DNA of 17,887 nt from CALIKW01 sp038998005 (GTDB lineage Archaea; Aenigmatarchaeota; Aenigmatarchaeia; CG10238-14; SCSR01), in contig JAVZIY010000006.1 in the NCBI GenBank assembly GCA_038998005.1, positions 1 to 17,887 of the forward strand. Reading direction: 5' to 3'. Of this stretch, positions 14,529 through 17,887 are shown in pieces. A model generated the notes under the pieces. The model did no database searches. It saw only the letters and a list, made by a program, of their open reading frames with translations, and had not been told where the DNA came from. Positions within the stretch are counted from its first letter, which is position 1. Every line of letters starts with the position of its first letter. The translations under genes were made by a program, and so were the position numbers.

Positions 14529-15692
14529 TTATAATTTTTCTCTTAGATCTAACTTAAGTATTTCTCTACTCTTAAGATTAATTATCCAATAGATAGGTTC
14601 TGTAATGAAGCTTCCTGTAGATAATATTGTTGTTCCCTTATAGTTAGTAAGGGATGGCTCATGAAAATGCGCGCATGCAAAAATATCTGGAACGGGATCT
14701 ATGATTAAATTTTCATCCTCAACAGAAAGGTTTATATCAAAGCTTGGACATATGTGTCTCTTTTTCAGAAGCTCTAGTAAGGTGTCCTTAACCGAACCAA
14801 AAATTTTTACATATTTTTCTATTATAGAGCCGTGAAGAAGGAGGATGTTTAAGCTTTCTATCTTAAGAAAAGCGAATTCCTCAAAAATTTTTGCATCAAT
14901 ATCAACATTTTCGTCTACTTCTCCTTTAACAAAAATTTTTTCTTTTGAGTTAAAAGAAGAAAAAAAATCCATTATATCCCTTTGTTTCGAAGACACATCA
15001 CCAAGAACAAAAACCACGTCGAATTTTTCCCTTTCAATAAAATCAACCAGTTTATGAATATAATTTGTTCCACTCTCTAGATGAAAATCTGAAACGAAAA
15101 TTACCTTAAAATCACTTTCACTCCTCTTTATTTCTCTTTTAAGAGGGATGTCTGGAAAAATTATTTTCTCTGCATAGAAGGAATCTTCTTTCCTATTACA
15201 TACTACACCCAGAATCTCATCTTCAACTACTTTTTTAATATCCTGCTCTTCTAAAAAAACCTTTATTTCCCCTGTCCTATCTTCTAGAACTAAGGAGTTC
15301 TCATATTCATTCCTTTCTCTAACCATCCCTATGATGGAGAAGTTTTTAGTCCTTGGACCAATTTTCCCTATTGAAATTAGATTGATTAGTTCTAATCTTT
15401 TTTCTAAAAAATTTGATATCCTTTCATATTTCTTATTCAAAGTTAGAGAAATATCGGAAACAGAAATTTCGCCAGATCTTTTTTTAAAAGTTTTAAGAAC
15501 TTCTGTTTCTAAGGGTTTCGCGAGAAATTTCTGTAAGAAATCGAGAGTAATGACTGGTGGAGCTTCTGTCTCTCTAGTTTTTTTAAAAAACTCTTCAATC
15601 CTATTTTCATTTTCTGAAAAGAAATCCAGAGCTCCCTTTTCTAACTGAAATCCTTCTTCTAAAAATTTTTTCAAAATTTCTCTTCTTTCCAT
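14529..15692 (-). CDS. polD1: DNA polymerase D small subunit (DP1), degenerate nuclease motif
   Basis: Small subunit of the archaeal replicative polymerase PolD. The 387-aa protein has a helical N-terminus (1-100), an OB fold (about 112-180, SIIGMVRERNE, LVLEDRTGEIKVFLEE), and a calcineurin-like phosphoesterase domain from 195. Visible metal motifs are SDFHLES (D202, H204), LGD (D232), LLLHGS (H287) and CAHFHE (H342, H344). The expected GNHD is GEVD (257-260), so the Asn and His ligands are missing and GDxxD is GDVSS. Exonuclease activity, present in Mre11-like DP1 of Pyrococcus, is therefore doubtful. It is shorter than most euryarchaeal DP1 proteins. The gene lies one base before polB and 28 bp after the small winged-helix ORF. 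The large subunit DP2 is not in the window. Confidence 0.92.
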   Translation of the reverse strand: MERREILKKFLEEGFQLEKGALDFFSENENRIEEFFKKTRETEAPPVITLDFLQKFLAKPLETEVLKTFKKRSGEISVSDISLTLNKKYERISNFLEKRLELINLISIGKIGPRTKNFSIIGMVRERNEYENSLVLEDRTGEIKVFLEEQDIKKVVEDEILGVVCNRKEDSFYAEKIIFPDIPLKREIKRSESDFKVIFVSDFHLESGTNYIHKLVDFIEREKFDVVFVLGDVSSKQRDIMDFFSSFNSKEKIFVKGEVDENVDIDAKIFEEFAFLKIESLNILLLHGSIIEKYVKIFGSVKDTLLELLKKRHICPSFDINLSVEDENLIIDPVPDIFACAHFHEPSLTNYKGTTILSTGSFITEPIYWIINLKSREILKLDLREKL

Positions 15693-15720
15693 GTTCTTAT
15701 TTTATTAGAGAAAAAATAAA

Positions 15721-16002
15721 TTATCTTTTAAGTATATAAACCGTAAGACCTTCGCCTTCTCTTTTTGAATGGGGTGTTGGGATTGCTTCCACCCTCCCTA
15801 GTTCAACCAATTCTTGAAGATATTTTTGGACAGTATTCCAGCTTAATGACTTCCCCAAATTTTTTGAAATTTGTTTTCTTAAGGCTTCTATAGATACTGG
15901 TGTTTCTATGCTTTCCAGGCACTTGATTATATACTGTTGGACGACTACCCTAATTGAGGGGCGACCTCTCTTGATGACAACACCTTTTCTAGATTTAACT
16001 AT
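15721..16002 (-). CDS. small winged-helix DNA-binding protein, start codon unclear
   Basis: A minus-strand frame from after TAG (16006-16008) to TAA (15721-15723) encodes about 93 residues with clear protein character. A basic KRGRPS segment is followed by VQQYIIKCLES, then a helix-turn-helix-like SIEALRKQISKNLGKSLSWNTVQKYLQELVELGRVEAI and a wing ending GLTVYILKR. This is the layout of archaeal winged-helix regulators. No ATG, GTG or TTG occurs in frame before the domain. The only upstream near-start is ATA at 16000-16002, used here as a placeholder. Either a rare start codon is used, an indel has separated it from the out-of-frame GTG at 15981-15983, or the gene is decaying. It precedes DP1 by 28 bp and may be cotranscribed with it. 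Confidence 0.6.
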   Translation of the reverse strand: MVKSRKGVVIKRGRPSIRVVVQQYIIKCLESIETPVSIEALRKQISKNLGKSLSWNTVQKYLQELVELGRVEAIPTPHSKREGEGLTVYILKR

Positions 16003-16016
16003 ATTCTAAATTCTAG
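15989..16016. repeat. imperfect inverted repeat at the start of the small winged-helix gene
   Basis: CTAGATTTA (15989-15997) and TAAATTCTAG (16007-16016) are inverted copies with one extra base in the right arm, separated by nine bases. It covers the presumed start region of the winged-helix ORF. That position would suit an autoregulatory operator or an RNA hairpin over the start. AT-rich arms make chance possible. Confidence 0.35.
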
Positions 16017-16120
16017 TCTTTAAATTTATTAGAAATTCTATGAATTTTTGGATTTAATTACAAATAGCCATATACCTAAAAATTTTTTAAAAATTTTATT
16101 AAAAGTTTCCTATATTTTTT

Positions 16121-16204
16121 ATGAACTTTCAAACATAAATTATGAACTTTCGGAAAAAAACTATGAACTTTCCAACATTTAAAATGAACCCTAAGAAACC
16201 TCTA
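16121..16204. repeat. four direct repeats at exact 21-bp spacing (putative operator)
   Basis: The 10-mer ATGAACTTTC begins at 16121, 16142 and 16163 without mismatch. A degenerate copy, ATGAACCCTA, begins at 16184. All four starts are 21 bp apart, two turns of B-DNA, so bound proteins would sit on one helix face. The 11 bp between cores are A-rich but not conserved, which favours protein binding over a tandem duplication. The array lies in the 242-bp gap between the two winged-helix genes, about 120 bp before the small one. The natural candidate ligands are the winged-helix proteins next to it. An origin-type iteron role cannot be excluded. The rest of the gap is AT-rich without any ORF I trust. 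Confidence 0.7.
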
Positions 16205-16247
16205 ATTGACTAGTCTCACTTATTTACTCAAAAAATTTTCAGAAAAC

Positions 16248-16652
16248 TTACAAAAATTTCGTTAAACCATTTAAAATAAAGAATTTGAAAATTATTCCTC
16301 TAACAAATTCTACTTGACCTCTAACTGGTCTGTAACCAGTAGGGTTGGAGTGCTTCACTTTTTCCAACAAACCCAACTTGACCAAATTGTTTAATCTCTT
16401 CCTTAAGGCCTCTATCCCGATTTTCAACTTATTGTTTACTTTCATTTCCTTGTAAAGCAGTGGAAAACAATAGGGCTGAGTATCGTTTGGGAATTCTCTT
16501 CCAGTCATGTAAAATTTTCTTAGAATTTGAATGTCAATAAAATCTAGCCTTTCAGCAAGGCCATTAATCTTTTCAATAACATCATTTTTTTCTATATTTT
16601 CATTTGCCGAAATATTTATAAACGAATCTACACTATTCATATCTACCCTCAT
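16248..16652 (-). CDS. winged-helix DNA-binding protein
   Basis: Predicted transcription factor of 134 aa from ATG 16652. LDFIDIQILRKFYMTG opens the DNA-binding domain. IGIEALRKRLNNLVKLGLLEKVKHSNPTG is a typical recognition helix followed by the wing. The protein ends with a hydrophobic segment (GIIFKFFILNGLTKFL) that may mediate dimerisation. An in-frame TTG at 16661 would add three residues and an ATG at 16640 would remove four; none has a convincing Shine-Dalgarno. TATTTTAAAAAG around 16681-16692 could be the TATA box. It follows the phosphoesterase gene by 63 bp and precedes the 21-bp repeat array, which may be its binding site. Ligand and targets unknown. Confidence 0.75.
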   Translation of the reverse strand: MRVDMNSVDSFINISANENIEKNDVIEKINGLAERLDFIDIQILRKFYMTGREFPNDTQPYCFPLLYKEMKVNNKLKIGIEALRKRLNNLVKLGLLEKVKHSNPTGYRPVRGQVEFVRGIIFKFFILNGLTKFL

Positions 16653-16715
16653 TCTTCTCAAAAAGCATTCAATATTTCTCTTATCTTTTTAAAATACTTT
16701 TTGGTGATGAAGAAT

Positions 16716-17393
16716 TTATATTAAATTGATTACTTCCATCTTTTCAACTTTCTCATTTATTTCAATTAAACCATAATAACCTTCTGGAAACCTTCCAGAA
16801 TTTATCAATTTAGTTCTTCCGATTTCATCTACACCCCTAGCTTCATGTACATGGGCACTTATCGCAAGTAGAGGTTGCTTTTCCTCTATAAATTTTCTTA
16901 CAGCTTCTGATCCAACATGCGCTCCGGTAAAAATTTTATCTATCTTAGTTCTTGCCGGTGGCGCATGTGTTACCTGAATTTTCTTCCTCGCCTTTTTAAT
17001 CTCCTCGAAAGCCCTTTCCAACCCATTTTTTATTTCTTCTTCAGTCGGTTCTAATGATGTTTGGAATGGGGTTTTAGCTCCTCCAAACCCATAAAAACCA
17101 TAGTCTCCTACAATTTTTCCTTTTCCATGCAAGTTTATTCCCTCTTTTTCAAAAAGTTGAATCAATTCTTTATCTTGATTTCCTGGAACTGCAAGAATAT
17201 TCTTTTTAAAAATTTTGAATTCCTCTATTATAAGCTCACCTATCTCTTCTTTACTGAAGCCTTTTGGTGTTAACGTATCAGTTAAATCTCCGGGGCAAAC
17301 CAAAACATCGAATTTAACATATCTGAGTTCGTCTAAAAACTTCATCAGATTTTCTATATCATTATGAATATCACTTAAAATCAAAATTTTCAC
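16716..17393 (-). CDS. calcineurin-like metallophosphoesterase (Icc-related)
   Basis: Two-metal phosphoesterase of the archaeal Icc-related group, 225 aa. It begins VKILILSDIHND with the D-x-H metal motif (D8, H10), then CPGDLTD (G35-D36), VPGNQDKE (N72, D74; His of GNHD replaced by Gln, as I recall in this group), THAPP and SAHVHE (the G-H-x-H equivalent). The GTG at 17391-17393 is chosen as start because it opens the first strand of the fold and has GGTG just upstream. A 60-residue upstream extension in the same frame runs across hjc on the other strand and has no domain. Substrate unknown; cyclic nucleotides or nucleic acids are usual guesses. Divergent from hjc by 40 bp. Confidence 0.88.
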   Translation of the reverse strand: MKILILSDIHNDIENLMKFLDELRYVKFDVLVCPGDLTDTLTPKGFSKEEIGELIIEEFKIFKKNILAVPGNQDKELIQLFEKEGINLHGKGKIVGDYGFYGFGGAKTPFQTSLEPTEEEIKNGLERAFEEIKKARKKIQVTHAPPARTKIDKIFTGAHVGSEAVRKFIEEKQPLLAISAHVHEARGVDEIGRTKLINSGRFPEGYYGLIEINEKVEKMEVINLI

Positions 17394-17433
17394 AGCACCA
17401 CTTAATTTTAATTTTAAATTCGTTCTATTAAAT
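17394..17433. promoter_or_regulatory. divergent promoter between phosphoesterase and hjc
   Basis: A 40-bp gap rich in A and T with TTAATTTTAATTTTAAATTC at about 17402-17421. For hjc (ATG 17434) the TTTTAAAT part lies about 20 bp upstream, compatible with a leaderless transcript. For the phosphoesterase the mirrored ATTTAAAATT is about 20-25 bp upstream of its GTG, which also has GGTG as ribosome binding site. Confidence 0.4.
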
Positions 17434-17739
17434 ATGATATCATCAAAAAGAAAGGGGTATATAATTGAAAGGAAGATAAGGAAAATTTTTGAGGATAATG
17501 GATGGAGAGTAGTAAGAGCAGGAGGAAGCTTGGGTGAAGCAGATTTAGTTTGTATAAAAAATGGAAAATGCATCCTCCTTCAGGTCAAGTCTTCCAGAAA
17601 TAGATTTTACTATTACTATGGTTATATGAAAAAAAGGTTGGAAGGTTTTCCTTTTTATTTGGCTATTGATTTTGGGTATAACAAAATAAAGATTTTAAGC
17701 CCAAAAAAGAAAATAAGTAAAGAAGATAGACAGGAATAA
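17434..17739 (+). CDS. hjc: archaeal Holliday junction resolvase
   Basis: Structure-specific endonuclease that cuts four-way DNA junctions in recombination and fork repair, acting as a dimer. The 101-aa protein follows the Hjc pattern: KRKGYIIERKIRKIFEDNGW with catalytic Glu12, VRAGGSLGEADLV with Asp37, then CILLQVKSSR where the E-x-K of PD-(D/E)xK nucleases reads Q50-V-K52. RFYYYYG and FYLAIDFGYNKIKIL form the later strands. It is shorter than the roughly 130 residues of Methanocaldococcus Hjc and ends in a charged tail KKKISKEDRQE. The last codons and the TAA lie over the truncated ccdA-like sequence on the other strand, suggesting that the C-terminus was reshaped by a rearrangement. Confidence 0.87.
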   Translation: MISSKRKGYIIERKIRKIFEDNGWRVVRAGGSLGEADLVCIKNGKCILLQVKSSRNRFYYYYGYMKKRLEGFPFYLAIDFGYNKIKILSPKKKISKEDRQE

Positions 17740-17809
17740 GGGGTAAAATACATGGAGAGAAAAAGGAAATAAAACCTGCACCTAATGCTGATAAATATGC
17801 TACTTTCAT
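17663..17809 (-). pseudogene. ccdA: 5' fragment of a ccdA/DsbD-type membrane protein gene
   Basis: An ATG at 17807-17809 is preceded by an excellent ribosome binding site (AAAGGTGG, plus-strand 17817-17824). It opens MKVAYLSALGAGFISFFSPC and continues ILPLIPVYL, the N-terminal helix of CcdA-family thiol-disulfide transporters with its S-P-C and P-x-I-P signature. The likeness ends about codon 29, where the sequence becomes the complement of hjc. The frame stops at TAG 17663-17665 after 48 codons instead of about 220. The remaining helices and the second conserved Cys are absent. A functional 48-residue peptide is possible but unlikely; I read it as a truncated gene left by a rearrangement. 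Confidence 0.65.
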
Positions 17810-17821
17810 ACTGTGTCCACC

Positions 17822-17862
17822 TTTATTTTATTTTATTTTATTTTATTTTATTTTATTTTATA
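17822..17862. repeat. (TTTTA)7 pentanucleotide tract
   Basis: Seven perfect TTTTA units (17826-17860) with a partial unit before and two bases of another after. On the minus strand this is a TAAAA tract ending directly at the ribosome binding site of the ccdA-like fragment, so it lies in that gene's promoter or leader. Short perfect tracts of this kind change length by replication slippage, and in bacteria such placement can switch expression. Here the downstream gene is truncated, so the tract may be a relic. Confidence 0.9.
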
Positions 17863-17887
17863 ACTTCCTTTTACAAAACAAGTTGCA

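Noticed and set aside
15989..16016. A second BHB intron at the start of the small winged-helix gene
   Set aside because: There is a hairpin, but no 4-bp central helix between 3-nt bulges could be built around it and no upstream exon with a start codon joins in frame.
16121..16204. CRISPR array
   Set aside because: Repeats of 10 bp with 11-bp gaps are far too short, and no cas genes are present.
16142..16213. A 23-codon plus-strand peptide with heptad pattern made from the 21-bp repeats
   Set aside because: 21 bp is a multiple of three, so repeated MNF codons follow automatically; linkers are not conserved as protein and there is no ribosome binding site.
17394..17573. A 60-residue N-terminal extension of the metallophosphoesterase
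   Set aside because: It lies antisense to hjc, has no domain, and the fold begins exactly at the GTG at 17393 with a GGTG ribosome binding site.

Overview
The window looks like part of an AT-rich archaeal genome. It carries the small subunit (DP1) of the archaeal D-family DNA polymerase, an archaeal B-family polymerase with all six exonuclease and polymerase motifs, an archaeal-type Holliday junction resolvase (Hjc), a SecD protein-export subunit and small archaeal winged-helix proteins. Several starts look leaderless, with a TATA-like box about 25 bp upstream. PolD argues against Crenarchaeota; a euryarchaeon or a DPANN-type lineage fits, but I cannot place it more closely from sequence alone.

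Left part (1-9715) is a cell-surface glycan / nucleotide-sugar region. A plus-strand cassette holds a partial gene end, a GT2 glycosyltransferase, a polysaccharide-deacetylase-like protein and a GT4 glycosyltransferase, with overlapping stops and starts. It is followed by a methyltransferase and an NAD-dependent epimerase transcribed divergently. Positions 4652-6013 are a zone of gene decay: a GalE-like epimerase with two compensating frameshifts, an unrecognised remnant, and a methyltransferase reduced to its first motif joined to its C-terminal part. A minus-strand operon then runs rmlD, HIT-family protein, SDR epimerase with 4-base overlaps. It is divergent from rmlC-like and rmlA on the plus strand. 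RmlA, RmlC-like and RmlD point to dTDP-rhamnose-type sugar synthesis; no RmlB dehydratase is in the window.

The most striking observation is in rmlA. Its reading frame is broken by 32 extra bases (8998-9029) inside the highly conserved nucleotide-binding region. The extra bases and their flanks fold into a bulge-helix-bulge: a 10-bp intron stem, a 3-nt bulge, a 4-bp central helix and a 3-nt bulge. Cutting between the second and third base of both bulges and joining the ends restores the exact conserved residues TNKHLLP. This looks like a minute archaeal intron in a protein-coding mRNA, to be removed by the tRNA splicing endonuclease.

Right part (9986-17887) is housekeeping: secD (plus), then a long minus-strand series reading metallophosphoesterase, winged-helix protein, second small winged-helix ORF, DP1, polB, PAP2 phosphatase. 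Between the two winged-helix genes lie four direct repeats spaced exactly 21 bp apart, probably an operator. DP1 has lost the GNHD metal-binding motif expected of its 3'-5' exonuclease. At the right edge, hjc (plus) runs into a truncated CcdA-like gene on the minus strand, whose leader carries a (TTTTA)7 tract just upstream of a strong ribosome binding site.

All calls come from reading the sequence by eye; no database search, folding program or RNA data was available.
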